Notes: generated from the sequence alone by a model not told the origin. DNA of 64,000 nt from Hypomyces perniciosus (GCA_008477525.1 SPDT01000003.1:806001-870000), one strand, 5' to 3'. Counted from the stretch's first letter, positions 21,306 through 33,483 are shown. Program-made: numbers and translations.

Positions 21306-23363
21306 ATGAGCGACCACGAGGGCAAGGGCCCTTTCACAGATACCGAAAAGGGCAGCACCTCGCCCGCCAACTTCGATCATGTGCGCATCCGAGGTCTCGA
21401 GACGTCAGCCGACACGTCGCTGCACCGCGGCCTCAAAGCACGACACATTTCTATGATTGCCATCGGTGGTGCCCTGGGAACGGGTCTCATCATCGGCACG
21501 GGCAAGGCTCTCGCACAGGCTGGTCCCGGTTCACTGCTCATCAGCTACTGCTTCGTCGGTCTGCTCGTTTTTGGTGTCATGGCCAGTCTTGGTGAAATGG
21601 CTGCTTGGCTGCCATTGAGCGCTGGTTTTACTGGTTATGCGACGCGATACTGCCACCCGTCTCTTGGTTTTGCGCTTGGTTGGACGTAAGTGGAGCCTCA
21701 ACACTAAAACACCATCACCAACATCACGACCCATCAGCAACGTTGCGACCCACAACCACCCTTTTTACCACCCTTTTTATAAAAAAAGTCCCCAAAATCT
21801 TTGAATAAAAGCAGTTCGCTGACAAATATCAGATATTGGCTCAAATATATCATTATCACACCAGTTTGTCTCCCACCCGCTCCCCACCCACTCCCCAACC
21901 CCCTACCCTCTCCCTACCCCTTGAGATGCTTCAAACAACACAGCTAACGCACGGGAAACAGAATCAGCTCACTGCGGGAGCCCTTGTGATCCAATTCTGG
22001 GTCCCTAGAGAGAAATTAAACCCCGGAGTCTTCATTGCCATCTTCCTGATTGCCATCTTCCTCATCAACTACCTCGGTGGCATCAAGTTCTTTGGTGAAT
22101 TCGAGTTCTGGCTGTCGTCTTTCAAGGTCATTGTCATTGTCGGCATAATTATCTTTGCCTTGATCATGGCTGCCGGCGGTGGTCCTCACGGCGATGCCCC
22201 TGGCTTCCGATACTGGACCAACCCGGGTGCATTTGCTGAATTATACGCAACTGGATCTCTGGGCAAGTTCCTCGGCTTCTGGTCCGTTATGGTTAACGCC
22301 ACTTTTGCCTACCTGGGTACCGAGTTGGTCGGTGTTACTGCTGGTGAAGCTCAGAACCCTCGTCGCAGTATCCCCAAGGGTATGTTTTACATTCTCCTGC
22401 CCCCTGAATCCAACAGATTGACTAACAGTTTGCAGCCATCAAGCTTACCTTCTTCCGTATCCTCTTCTTCTACTGCCTCAGCGTCTTCCTGGTTGGAATG
22501 ATCGTCCCCTACAACTCCCCGGACCTTGCTTTCGCCAATAAGCAGAACACTGGTGCCAGCGCCAGTCCCTTCGTCGTTGCCGCCACGATTGCCGGTGTCA
22601 GGGTTCTTCCTCATATCATTAACGCCTGTATCTGCGTCTTCGTCTTCTCCGCTTCCAACTCGGATCTCTACATCGCCAGCCGAACCCTGTACGGTCTTGC
22701 TTCTGATGAATCTGCTCCGGCCATCTTCAAGCGCACGGACCGACGTGGTGTTCCGTACCCCTCACTGTTCCTCTGCACGGCCTTTGCGTGCTTGGCTTTC
22801 ATGAATGTCTCTGATGACAGCAAAGCGGTATGTCTCTCCAATGAACTTGCAAGTCGTTTCAATACAGAAACTAACATATTATATAGGTTTTTGGCTACTT
22901 TGTTAACCTTACCACTATTTTCGGTCTCCTGAGTTGGATCTCCATCCTCGTGACCTACCTCTTCTTCATCCGCGCACGTAGGGCGCAGAACATCCCCGAC
23001 AGCACAATGCCATATGTCGCACCCCAAGGCTTCTGGGGAACCGCAGTCTGCTTGTTCTTCTGTGTGCTTATTGCCTTGACAAAGAATTTCGACGTTTTCA
23101 TCTACAAAAGCTCGACTGGGGCTTTCGACTACAAAAACTTCATCACTGGCTACCTCGGCATCCCCATCTACCTGATTCTCATCTTCGGTCACATGTGGTG
23201 GACCGGAAGCCGCCGTGTGCAGGCCCACGAGGCCGACTTCTACGCAGGCAAGGATATTATCGATGCGGAGGAGGAGAGACACATTGAACAGGAGAAGGTT
23301 AGGAACGAGAACAGTGAGGGCATGCGCAAGTTTTACAACCGGTACATTGCTTGGTTGTTCTGA
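21306..23363 (+). CDS. amino-acid permease (yeast AAT family)
   Basis: Exons are 21306-21685, 21833-21863, 21962-22379, 22436-22827 and 22887-23363 (565 aa). The second exon is only 31 nt and is needed to restore GWTYWLKYIIITPNQLTAGA across helix 3-4. The N-terminal tail is hydrophilic. The first membrane helix begins at HISMIAIGGALGTGLIIGTG, the AAT-family signature, and about twelve hydrophobic segments follow. The signature GELVGVTAGEAQNPR-like segment (TELVGVTAGEAQNPRRSIPK) is present. The protein is a plasma-membrane proton-coupled amino-acid importer; substrate range cannot be deduced. The C-terminal tail is charged (DAEEERHIEQEK). A decayed partial copy lies about 1.3 kb downstream on the other strand. 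Confidence 0.93.
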
Positions 23364-24639
23364 GCGGATCGGATACATGATAATGTGGGGTCATATATAT
23401 TTTTGCGTACTATCAGCAGTATTATAGACTGTATGATTCATGAAGTAATACCAATTGAGATGATTATATATAACATTGCTCCTACATCTTGCGTTGTCCA
23501 TTTTTCTAGTTCGCAGCCTCAATGGGAATCCACCCTGACAAATTCGCAAGTTATCTCTGTAATAAGTACTCCATATCAGATGCTACCTAACTTCGGCCTA
23601 ATGCGTAATCACGTCGTGGGCCCACTGCATTTAGTAACCCGCGGACAACATTCGGAGTTTGAAGCACGAAGTGCATTAGTAGTGCTAGTAGTCAAATGGT
23701 GGATTTATTCTACATTCCCCGCCGAAGCCAAGATCAGATACTCCCTCGAGTACTATCTGATATGTGGTAGTTTTGCCATTCGCCAAGTACTATGTGCCCG
23801 CTCGGATACTCCGAATCCAACGCGCGACGAAAAGATAAGGGATATTTGATGTCATACCGAAAAGACACGAAAGCTTGGCGACGGCGTTTGAACTTAGTTC
23901 TGTGGAGACGCGAGCTAAAAATGCCAAGATGATAACGCATCAGCACGGAGCACTTCTAGAATCAGAAGTACTATCTGCACTAAGCCAATACTAGCTAGTT
24001 GGCATCCCCACCAAATTAATGCGTAGCTTGTACCGATAGCCTTCCCTCTATTGGCTACAAGTTCCGCAGTTGAGCCGGATAATCCGGATTATACCCGCCG
24101 CAGCGTCGTGGCTGTGATTGCCCGGGACAGATGAGAGATCAAGAACCTTCTTGAAGACGCAGCAACCAAGGCTCAAGGTCAAAAGCATCTTGAATTTAGG
24201 TCGAAGAGGGGAGAGAAAAAATATATATTCAGACGATTAGTGTACTGCCAACCGCACGACCTTGCCGGAGCCCAGCCAAGCCACAACAAACCAGTTCACC
24301 ACCGTTCGTTCAACCCGTTCTGCCCACCCGTTGCAAGATTCGTTTGTTTTAGGTTCCATCAAACCTTCAAATCCACAATAGCATATACCAATTTCTGGAA
24401 CGCTCATGAAGGCCCTGTGGTGAAGAAGCATATGTTCTTGCTGGCAAGATGAAGCTCCAGATTCGAGGTTGTGGGTTGTGGAGGGGTTACGTTACAGTTC
24501 AACAAGTTCAAGTTGATCAACGTAGCCTACACATCCAGGTTTCCACACCAAAGTTGTCTTGGAGAACTGATATACAATGGGATTTATAGGATGAACGAAG
24601 ACAAGAGGATGAAAAATACAACCTGCGTACACCGCGTAC
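23364..24639. other. intergenic, no gene seen
   Basis: A moderately AT-rich stretch with only short open frames and no splice-consistent gene model or clear repeat. Confidence 0.4.
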
Positions 24640-24850
24640 CACAGGCTAGAATGATGCAGATCCGAGTCAACCTTGAGATGTGGCCCGAGTAGGCGATGAC
24701 GAAGGGACTGGCGCCGGTGCCAGTGTTTTGCTTGTTGGCGAAAGCGAGGTGATTGGAATTGTAGGGGACGATCATTCCAACGAGAAAGGCGCTGAGGGTA
24801 GAAGAAGAAGAGGGAAACGAGCAAGATTTTGGGCTACGATCAGACGCAGC
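24640..24850 (-). pseudogene. decayed amino-acid permease fragment
   Basis: On the minus strand, SAFLVGMIVPYNSNHLAFAN and KQNTGTGASPFVIA repeat the permease segment encoded at about 22480-22580. The next part corresponds to the SNSDLYIASRTLYG segment but is frameshifted (GACTCGGATCTGCATCATTC...). About 80 nt between the two blocks are missing. The fragment lacks both ends of the gene and has stops in the joined frame, so it is a relic. Confidence 0.75.
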
Positions 24851-26009
24851 CAACCATCGCAGATCTCAAGCGTACGGCAGCCAGGCCCATCCGATGATCA
24901 AGCAGCCTATACAAGGAACACAGAAGAAGGGCCTGGGAACGCAATTACAGGCAGAAATTAGCTACCGCATCTCCCTCTCTATACGGATCTCAGGCCAATC
25001 TGGCGCCACAGAGCATGCAGGTTCAGTTTCCTCCGTCACCAACCTCTCGGCGATTCGCGCAATTTGGCTCCCAGCCTACGGGAGAATCAGATGCTGATCT
25101 GGGCTCGGCAATGTTGGGAGCAAACAGACAAGGCTCGTTGGATATGATTGAACTGGTATTTTTAGGATCTAAATTTCCGAAAGCGCGTTCGTCGGGTCTG
25201 AGATCAGTGACTTTCGATAAGAGTCGTTTCTACGACCCGAAAGATCGTCCACCGCTTTAATTGTTATTCGGATATTCTTGTTCAAGCTTCGGCGCATCTT
25301 TTGAGTCCGTCGAGAGGAGAGTACAGAGAACCAGACGCATAGTCGGGTCACTGATGGACCTTAAGAAACATACGAACGGATCCTCCACCTTGATCGACGA
25401 CTTCGCGGACGAAATCGAAGCTACACTTTAGACCCCCTCGCAAGAGATTGTCGAGAGTTATACTACCAAATCACCACCATGTTCCAGATCGCGAATGTCT
25501 ACCCACTGAAGTTGACAATTTCACAATTTGCGGCTGGTTAGGAAAATGCCGGGGAAAGGTCGAGCGGACGCCAAAGTTCATATCATCCTATGCAGCGAGC
25601 CTTTTTCACAACAATCGTGGTGTCAGGCTTTGGATTGCTACATGTCTGTCGTTCTTTTACTAAACTCAATGTGTCTATGAGGAATCCCGCGGAGAACATA
25701 TCCCATCGCTGTGGCGAGCTCAACAGTTCTGATGATGACGTTCACGAGACGGTCTGACTCCACGGGGAGATATCCTCGCTTCATAAGTTTGTCTAAATCG
25801 AGAAGCCCAGCGAGCTGGCTCCGCCAAGAACCTTACATTCAATGCTCCGATTCAATACTAGGGACGGCCTTGACATCCGGAAATCTCGTTTGCCTGAGTC
25901 GGATAATTCGGGCAACAGGCTCTAGTGAACTTCTCTCTCATTATTATAACCATCACGGTTGAGTCACCATTGTGTATGCCGGAGAGGCCACCGTGAACCA
26001 ACTTCCAGC
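24851..26009. other. intergenic with weak coding relics
   Basis: Protein-like segments occur at 25015-25260 (plus; S/P/Q-rich, ending at a TAA) and about 25270-25960 (plus; for example SLMDLKKHTNGSSTLIDDFAD and NVYPLKLTISQFAAG). Several stops interrupt the second. I cannot assign a family. They may be remnants of one degraded gene. Confidence 0.25.
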
Positions 26010-27572
26010 CTAACTCGAAAACGCATAGCCACCCAACATTGCATACACATCCCAAAACTCCTTCTCAGGATGGAGCTCCAGCATCTCGGCAGTTCTCAGG
26101 GCCACTTTCATCCCTCCCTCCTCAGCCATGTATCTCATAATATTGACAACCCAACGCCGCAATTCTGGGTTCGCGGATGCATGACCGGCCAAATACAGAG
26201 GCGCAAGAAGCGTGTGGCACTGTAGCGCCTGTATCGGTGTGAAAGGGACGCTGTTCTCCGGTCGTGCCCCGAGGAGGACAAACTGGGGGGCGCTGGCACA
26301 AATTTCTTGTGCGTATTTCTCAATGAAGGCTCTAGTCGATTCGGCTGTGTGATTATAAGAGTCATCCACCTCGTCACACAACGAAAGCTTGTGGATAAGG
26401 AGGTGGAGATGTAGACGAATTATGCGAATGCTGTTGCGACCCTGTGTCACGAACAAATCCTTGAAGATGTTGTAGTGATTCCCATAGACGAGGCGACTGT
26501 CCCCAGTACCACCATCATTGACAAACACTATATCCGTTGGTTGCCATGTCGGCGAAAATGAATCCACCACGCCCTGGTACAATGCATCAAGCTGTTTGGC
26601 CTCGGCTACGATCTCAGAGTCTGAGGTATACCTCCCTTCCAGGACATCTGCCCGGAAATCGACCATCTGAGTATTGAGCATCGTAACCTGCCACTTGGCA
26701 TCATCCTTGTCCTGAAAGCAATTGAGGCTCTTCTGCAACTCCCTGATGCCTTCGGGAACACGTCTACCCACGATCATGCAACTAATCAAGAGTGTGAGAT
26801 GGATCCTGGTTGCAAGACGGCGACCGACATAGCTCTGCATCATGTTGTCGTGTCCACGCATTTTCACCAATGCGAGAGCCCCAAAGACATGGCCCGTCCA
26901 GGTAGCTCTCGACTGGAGATTGCGACTGACCATCTTCTCGTAGAGATCGAGGAGAAGCACAGACTGCAAAGTAGAATCGGCGGTAGCTAGTTCTGGAGAA
27001 GAAAGAGTCTCATTTACCCGCCGTAAAGCTACCACATAATGCTGGGCGGCTTGTTGTAAGAGTTTCGGCGCTGAATTGGGATCTCGACTAGCTAGGAATG
27101 CGAGGCTCACGGCATCGACGCTGGTCGTCAAGTGGTCTCCTGGCCTTGACTTTGGATAGATGGTATCCAAAATGTCATAGCTGCGGGATACACCGAAGAC
27201 ATAGTGTGCGAAGAAGTCATGACGGGCACGCACATCCCATGCCAGCTGAGGCGACTGCGTGATACTGAAATCTGTAGGTTTGGTATACTGGACAATTTCA
27301 CCTTGGAAGCATGACTGTTCCTGAAATACCGGCACTTTCTGCTTAATCATCTGTGTTTGGTCCCGGAAAACGAGGTCCTTGGGGTCCCGGTAGCCGAAGC
27401 ATGAGAGACCGGCTCGCTTACACTGGCCACAGCTATCCTTGCCCAAATCGCACTGGAAGAGGTATTGTTAGCAGAAGCCACAGTGTGTACAGTTGCTTTG
27501 GATAAGATCCACCCGAAGTTTCCTCTGCCTGCATGGCAGACAGTCCTTGGAGGGCCGTCCCCGATTCACCAT
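26010..27572 (-). CDS. Zn2Cys6 transcription factor
   Basis: Exons on the minus strand are 27572-27513 and 27452-26010 (500 aa). The intron 27512-27453 has a GTGGAT donor, a CTAAC branch point and a CTTCCAG acceptor. Only the spliced form builds the zinc cluster C-x2-C-x6-C-x6-C-x2-C-x6-C: CLPCRQRKLR joined to CDLGKDSCGQCKRAGLSC (residues 11-38). A basic linker follows the cluster. The remaining 450 residues are the helical middle region usual for fungal C6 regulators, with LQSVLLLDLYEKMV and similar stretches. The protein is nuclear. It is divergent from the SDR gene at 28248, a common arrangement for a regulator and its target; that link is inferred. Confidence 0.9.
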
Positions 27573-28247
27573 GGCGGTAATGCTGGCTCCGCTTTACGGG
27601 CCGATGTCCGATCGAGTGGGCCGAATGCAGTCACGGATCCTTGAGAGGAGCAGCTTCTATTAGGGGCGCAATCCACGTAACTTGGTAAATGTGCTGCATG
27701 TGTGAGCGAGAGTACGATGTGTCATTTTTTCTCTCCAACAAGGCATCATCGCCGAGTGAAGTTGGGATGAGGAGGTGGAAGAGTCCGTATTCTCCGAACG
27801 TACCGGGCCGGGCCTAGTCTTGGAGAGGCTAGCCTTCCGGAGCTGGAATGAAGAGCTTGAGTAAGTACTATGGAGTATCTACGGGGTACTATAGGTACCA
27901 CTACTCCGTAAGGCAGCTTCCATTAAACCTCTGATTGGAGAGTTGAGAGCTCTCGAAACACAGAAGGCTAGTCTTCCGTTGCGGACGGCGGAGTGGCAAA
28001 CACCACTTCGACCTTGAGTGTACTCCGCCTCTCGAATACCTGGAAGTTGTTCATCATTCCATCCCGGGGCAGCCTCGTCAAGAAGTGTTGTGCGTTCCAT
28101 CATGTCTGTCCTCTCGGTTGATGCGTTAAGTCCGCGCGGGCATTCGAGTATAAATATGATGCCATCACTGCTACTCTTATGAAGGTCCTCACTCTCAGAC
28201 ACTCATCACTTCATCTTCTATCGACTAACTCGAAACCTACCAACAAA
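27573..28247. promoter_or_regulatory. divergent intergenic region between Zn2Cys6 regulator and SDR
   Basis: 675 nt separate the two start codons. It contains GTACTATGGAGTATCTACGG and ACTACTCCGTAAGG (27866-27912), and a TATAAAT sequence at about 28150, some 100 nt before the SDR start. No clear CGG-spaced repeat for a C6 factor was established by eye. Confidence 0.45.
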
Positions 28248-29149
28248 ATGGTGTTCCAGTATAAGTGCGTTCTCCTCATCGGAGCCACCTCTGGCATTGG
28301 TGCTGCCATGGCAGACAAGCTTGTGCAAGAAGGAGCTAGAGTCATTGCTGTCGGTCGCCGCCAGGAGAGACTCGACACTTTTGTACAAAAGCATGACGCA
28401 GACCGTGCCAGTTCCATCAAGTTCGATATCACTGATAAAGGTGGTGTAGATGCTTTTGTAAACGGGTAAGCAGCTCTTCTCATATATATGCTAGTAGCAC
28501 ACAGCTGACACAAAACCCCCAGTGTTATCGAGAAATACCCCGACCTGGACTGTGTTTTCCTCAACTCAGGGGTCCAGAGTGTGTTCAGGCTATCTCGCCC
28601 CGAAGAGCTGGACCTATCAGCCTTCCACAGTGAGATCAACATCAACTTCACCGCCCAGGTCGACCTCTCGGTCAAGTTCCTGGTGCATCTGTTGAAGAAG
28701 AGCTACCCCACTGCCATGGTTTTCACGGGCACGCACTTGTCCATGGTGCCAGCCGTGACATTGCCCGCTTACAGCGCCTCGAAGGCGGCACTGCAATCCT
28801 TCCTTGACTGCCTTCGACGACAGAACCAGGGTACAAATGTGAAGTTTGTGGAGATCATGCCACCTGTTGTGCAGAGTGAGTCTCCTGCTGCTGCGTGTGT
28901 ATCTTCTTGGTAAACTAACTCGTTTGTGTAGCCGAGTTGCACGATTATATGGGCGTTGAGCGCGGCCGCTCTATGGGCATGCCTGTCGCCGAGTTCACGG
29001 AACAAGCTTATGCTGAGCTTGTTGAGGGCAAGGATCAAGTCATCATTGGACAGCCTGTAACCGTCAAGCCGGGCGACATCCAAAGGCTTCTTGAGGCTAG
29101 GGAAGGCATGTTCAATGGCTTGTCCGATTTGTTGATGTCACACTTCTAA
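28248..29149 (+). CDS. short-chain dehydrogenase/reductase
   Basis: Three exons, 28248-28465, 28523-28875 and 28932-29149, give 262 aa with matching phases. The NAD(P)-binding motif is GATSGIG at residues 12-18, NSG at 87-89 corresponds to the NAG motif, and the catalytic Y-x3-K is Y156-SAS-K160. The serine normally about 13 residues before the Tyr is best matched by S146 in GTHLSMVPA, ten residues before. The best overall resemblance is to DltE-like classical SDRs. An R at the end of strand 2 (VGRRQER) suggests NADP. Cytosolic; substrate unknown. It shares a divergent promoter with the Zn2Cys6 gene. Confidence 0.9.
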
Positions 29150-30679
29150 TTGTGTGCGGCGGAGCTGATTGGGCCGTTTGGTATTTGCATTTCCGGCGTA
29201 TATGTATTATGTTTCATCCGCCCGAGCGCAGTTCGTGTTGGACAAGACTCGGCCAAATTTCCCAAGGCCTTGTGCGGAACAAAGCGGACGGCACCTGTTC
29301 TGCAATCGCATGATCTCACCTTATAGTCACGGCTTGATTATTAGCTATGGTTTGCTCTTAGCACCGTGAGGTGGACCTTATGCTATCGCAAAACCGCGAT
29401 TGACGGCACAAAGAAGCCGAAGAAGCTGTTCTTAGTAGTAGTATTATTAAAAGGACAAGAACCACTTGACCTACTACTAATATTATACGATGAGCCGTGT
29501 TCGGACAAAAAATTGTGGAATTTTGATAGTAGTGCTTTGTTCACTAATCGCTAGGAACATAAGCATCCGCCTTTTTGTTAATGGATAGCTGCCTTGCGTA
29601 TTCGCTCCCCTTGTCCGTATAGGGATTAGTAATTAATGTTAATGCAATGGCCCTTATCCCATAGCTGACGCCAAGTGGCGCAACTCGTAAATAGTACATA
29701 CCTAGTTGTATCTGTTTCGGGCAATAAGAAGCCTAGTGATAGGTAAGTTTGCACGAATTCTTCGGGATTTTGGAAGCTAGGACCAGAAGATCCCACGGCA
29801 AACAGATTGTGTGCTAGCTACTATTATGGTGGTGCCTAGGATGCGGTACGAGTATGATCGTATTAGACCTAAGAGTCTGATTACAAAATGCGTGATCGCG
29901 TTATTGCGTAAACGGGCAAGTTTGAAAGGCTTTGCGGGTGAGGGCTTTGCAAGGGCCGTACATCCGCCATATAGGGCAGTAAAATCGCAAATACTCCATA
30001 ATTGAATAATAATCAACCAGCAAACACCGATGCGATTGATAATTGTTTTTTCGGCGATTAGTATCGCTATGGGAAATAGTACTAGGGTACTCCGTACTCC
30101 GTCCTCTGTACTAATATGTCACTACTACAAAGCGTGATTGATGCCCCATTGCTCGAGTGAAGTGTGGCGCTGACTCTCCTGTCCGTTGCGGCGGAACTGT
30201 GGCGCACTGTGATGCCATATTTCCGAGCCTCAGCTGATTGGCGACTGCATTCCTCGTCACATCCCCCTCTCATCCCCTTCTTGAACCGCATTGCTCGCCA
30301 TCTATTCATTAGCATCTGTCAAACTACGAAGTAATAGTGTGACGATAAATCGGCACGTGTCGCAGCGCCACGCGTGCGCACTGCACGTTCAGATGCGGTC
30401 ATTGCCGAAAGCCATCCTTCGTCACAAGAAAAGCAACCACCCCCCGCTCAGCTCTTCAGACGCCAGCCAAGCTTTACTCAATCCCTTTTTGTTTCCTCGT
30501 GTTCTTGTCCTGTCTCCTAGGGATTGAGTGATACTATTGCTCCTACTAATATACTGAACTGAATACTTGGCACGGAGTAAGGAGTACGGAGTTGTATATA
30601 CTACTACTCTGTATGTCCGTAGCCTCGGCGCGCCAGCCTTTTCTCCTCCGGCAAGCCTCGTTCGCCTGTCAATGCACAG
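29150..30679. other. intergenic, no gene seen
   Basis: 1.5 kb without a supported gene. TACTCCGTACTCCGTC is at about 30088-30104 and GGAGTAAGGAGTACGGAGTTG at about 30574-30595. A C/T-rich leader precedes the next gene. Confidence 0.4.
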
Positions 30680-32809
30680 ATGGACGTCAATCAACCGGAT
30701 GCCGCACAATCACCAACCTCCCGAGACGCAGATGACCCTCTAGCGCAGGCTCGTCAAGTAGAAACTACCGCCTACGATGCCCTCATCAGCGATGGCGGTC
30801 GACCCTCGCACCCGCTGCGCTTACTCGAGGACATTGTCTATGCTCCGGGCCAGTACCGCGACATTCTAGCCTACTGGCAAGACCGGTCAGAGGAGTGGCA
30901 GGTCTTCAGCAAGCAATTTTCCCGATGGCAGACCTTTCGCGCCCACCAGCGAGCCTACAGGGTACCGGATAGATTCCCCTCCTACGTCGAAGAACTCAGC
31001 TCCCGCCTCGAGCGCCACGGCTTCGAGCTGCCCTCCTCGTTCAATAAACCACCGTCTGGATTTAGCAGGAATGTGGATCGGCAGGACAAGCTCACAACGT
31101 GGGTCGAGTACCTGAATTACGAATTTGCAAGGCACGATGAGTACGAGAAATGGCTTGAGACCTGCCAGCCGGGCTACGAGGAGGCTGTGTCGCACCTTGT
31201 CAAATCCAGAGTGTTGCGGCCGTTTGAAAGCGTCAGAACCGCCACCAACGATATCTGCCGCCTTTCTAGCATCGAGGTCACACGACGGAAGGACGAGCGG
31301 CGTCGGGCAGAGGAAGCGTACGAGGATCTCAAATATCAGATCAGACGGAGTACCCAGCGAGGATGCGATCGGTACGAGATGGAGGAGTACGAGCGCCAGT
31401 TGGCCGAGGCCGAGAGACGACTCAATGCGAACACCAAGCGGGAGTACTGCATTTCAGAGTTCACGCGCAAGACGCATGCCTATCGGTTTGCCTTGGACAG
31501 GTCAGAGCGCCATGGGTTGCTTCTGCGGTGGGTGCTGGACCAGGTTCCTTTGATTGAAAAAGAGATGGAGGAACACGCCAGCAGGCGAAGCAGTGTTGTC
31601 GAGGATTGCCAACAAGACAACCATGCGTCTCAGCCCATGTTCCATCGCTTTCAACAGCTCCCGCCAGAGATCCGATTCAAGATCTGGACAGAATGCCTGC
31701 CGATTGGACCGACGGTCCATTTCTTCGAAGTCTTGAACCATCAGCGAAAGCGACATCTGGCACATTCGTGGTCGAGCAAGGAGTTCCGAGTGTATCCCAC
31801 AAACACCCGCGAATCCGGCTACCAAGTTGTGTACAAACTGCTGGCAACTTGTCGGGAGGCGCGCCTCGCGGTTGAGACGTACTACGGACAACAATCATTA
31901 CGTTCGAGATGCAGTTCACAGGGCGACGAAGCTGAACCTGGTAGACGGCGCCTCGACTTTCAGACCTTTGACTGGATTCCTGCAGAGGATTTGGTTGTCT
32001 TGTGCTTTCCACCGACCCAGGTCCCGCAACTGCCAGCCGCAAACGCCTTCACGATTGCGCATGGTCCTGGACACTCTTCTCGGAATATTGGCGTTCTGGT
32101 TCCGAAGGAGGTGTTAATGATGCCACAGTTTAACTTGAGCGACGATGTGGAGGGTGAGGACGACGCTGCGCAAGTCTCGCTGATGCCGGTCATTGTCAAC
32201 AGGCTTCATAAGCCTCTACCGAGACAGCACCCCGGAATCAATACCCACGCAGGGGTCAAGAAGTTATATTTCATTGTGGAAGGTTGGACCAACCATTCCC
32301 CTATTGAGCATATTCTCAAAGGCGACTCGAGCAAAAGCCCAGGCTCATGGCCTGGAAATCATGTCCACTGGCGATTCGAGGCAGCGAGACAGCAAGAGTC
32401 GGTAGCTCCGTGGAAACGTGTGACACATTGCGAAGAACTCGAGCTGATGTCTGATGACGGCGGCAAACGACAGTTGTGGTGGCTGAGGTCGCAAAAGGCT
32501 GCACTTGGGGTTTACAACCAAGAAGATGTCGTCGAATGGACCCCTGGGAACAGGGTTAATCACTTTCTGCGAGTCCTGCAGACTGAGTGTGATTCATTGG
32601 ACTGGGGACCAGACTTTGAGGGAGTCGAAGCCCTGGGCTGGATGCGACTTGCGGAGGAGAAGTTGCCCAAGCAAGATTCGCTAGACTGGATGAGCCAAGC
32701 TTGGGGGGACAGCGACAGTGAGAATGATGAACCAATCTTTCACTCGGCGTTTGGGCTATGCCCTAGGAATACGGATAAACCATGGCCTGGGAGGTGTAAT
32801 CGATGCTAG
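30680..32809 (+). CDS. 2EXR-domain-like fungal protein, 709 aa
   Basis: A single exon with no intron. Residues 1-30 are disordered. Residues 35-220 are helical and aromatic-rich (YRDILAYWQDRSEEWQVFSK, WVEYLNYEFARHDEYEKWLE), followed by a charged coiled-coil-like region (about 205-260, RRKDERRRAEEAYEDLKYQI). From about 324 the segment FHRFQQLPPEIRFKIWTECL is the start of a 2EXR domain, a fungal F-box-like domain of unknown function. The remainder is typical of long 2EXR proteins and ends in an acidic patch (WGDSDSENDEP). The role is unknown; adaptor activity is only a guess from the F-box resemblance. Confidence 0.85.
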   Translation: MDVNQPDAAQSPTSRDADDPLAQARQVETTAYDALISDGGRPSHPLRLLEDIVYAPGQYRDILAYWQDRSEEWQVFSKQFSRWQTFRAHQRAYRVPDRFPSYVEELSSRLERHGFELPSSFNKPPSGFSRNVDRQDKLTTWVEYLNYEFARHDEYEKWLETCQPGYEEAVSHLVKSRVLRPFESVRTATNDICRLSSIEVTRRKDERRRAEEAYEDLKYQIRRSTQRGCDRYEMEEYERQLAEAERRLNANTKREYCISEFTRKTHAYRFALDRSERHGLLLRWVLDQVPLIEKEMEEHASRRSSVVEDCQQDNHASQPMFHRFQQLPPEIRFKIWTECLPIGPTVHFFEVLNHQRKRHLAHSWSSKEFRVYPTNTRESGYQVVYKLLATCREARLAVETYYGQQSLRSRCSSQGDEAEPGRRRLDFQTFDWIPAEDLVVLCFPPTQVPQLPAANAFTIAHGPGHSSRNIGVLVPKEVLMMPQFNLSDDVEGEDDAAQVSLMPVIVNRLHKPLPRQHPGINTHAGVKKLYFIVEGWTNHSPIEHILKGDSSKSPGSWPGNHVHWRFEAARQQESVAPWKRVTHCEELELMSDDGGKRQLWWLRSQKAALGVYNQEDVVEWTPGNRVNHFLRVLQTECDSLDWGPDFEGVEALGWMRLAEEKLPKQDSLDWMSQAWGDSDSENDEPIFHSAFGLCPRNTDKPWPGRCNRC

Positions 32810-33483
32810 GTTGGTGCTTGGAACTTGGAAGGTGAATGGGAGATGCGAGGAGGAATGCATGTCTGTGAAGATACCCTGCCAATTTTGCACAAGAGGCGCA
32901 ACTGGTTGTTCTACTATTGGTTTGTTTCCTCGCATGGCGTTTGGTGGCGCAAGGGAGAACGGGTTGGCCCAGAGTCGACTGACTGTTTTGGTGATTTTGG
33001 ATGAGAATGGAAACATGTGCATAGGTTCATTTGATGCTTAGTACTTCGTACTATCCATAGGGCAAACGATTGGAAGGCTTCCCGAGTTGGAAGGATATTC
33101 TTAAAAGACGAGATCACAATATTGTGATGAAGAATTGTTAAAGATGAAAGTGATCAGTGAACGGAGTTTAATGCCGTCATAGCGGACCTTTCGGCCCTGC
33201 CAAGTCCGTGCTGAGGTAAGCGTACCATTAATTACCCCACGGGGTCTTCTCCGACAGAGGGAAACGCATCGAAACGTGAAAGGCGTCCTGTCTGTCCTGT
33301 CTGTCCTGTCTGTCCTGTCTGTCCTATCTAACGGACCGAGGCAAAAAAATCCCTACACTTCCTTTCAGCCTCGCGCATTTCCCTCTTTTCTTTGGCCCTT
33401 TTTCTTTTTACCAAGTCCCTAGATCGCTATGTAGAAACCGCACGAACAGATCGAGAAAGCATCAATAAGCCGAAAATCTAACA
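32810..33483. promoter_or_regulatory. intergenic and FAD synthetase promoter
   Basis: 674 nt. It contains the 9-bp array at 33284-33329, which ends about 155 nt before the start codon, and T/C-rich leader sequence after 33355. Confidence 0.45.
33284..33329. repeat. 9-bp tandem repeat (GTCCTGTCT), 5 units
   Basis: Five tandem units of GTCCTGTCT, the last with one change (GTCCTATCT), in the promoter of the FAD synthetase gene. Confidence 0.9.

Noticed and set aside
22668..23378. A 236-codon frame antisense to the amino-acid permease
   Set aside because: It overlaps two real exons and an intron and has no domain. It is a shadow of the permease.
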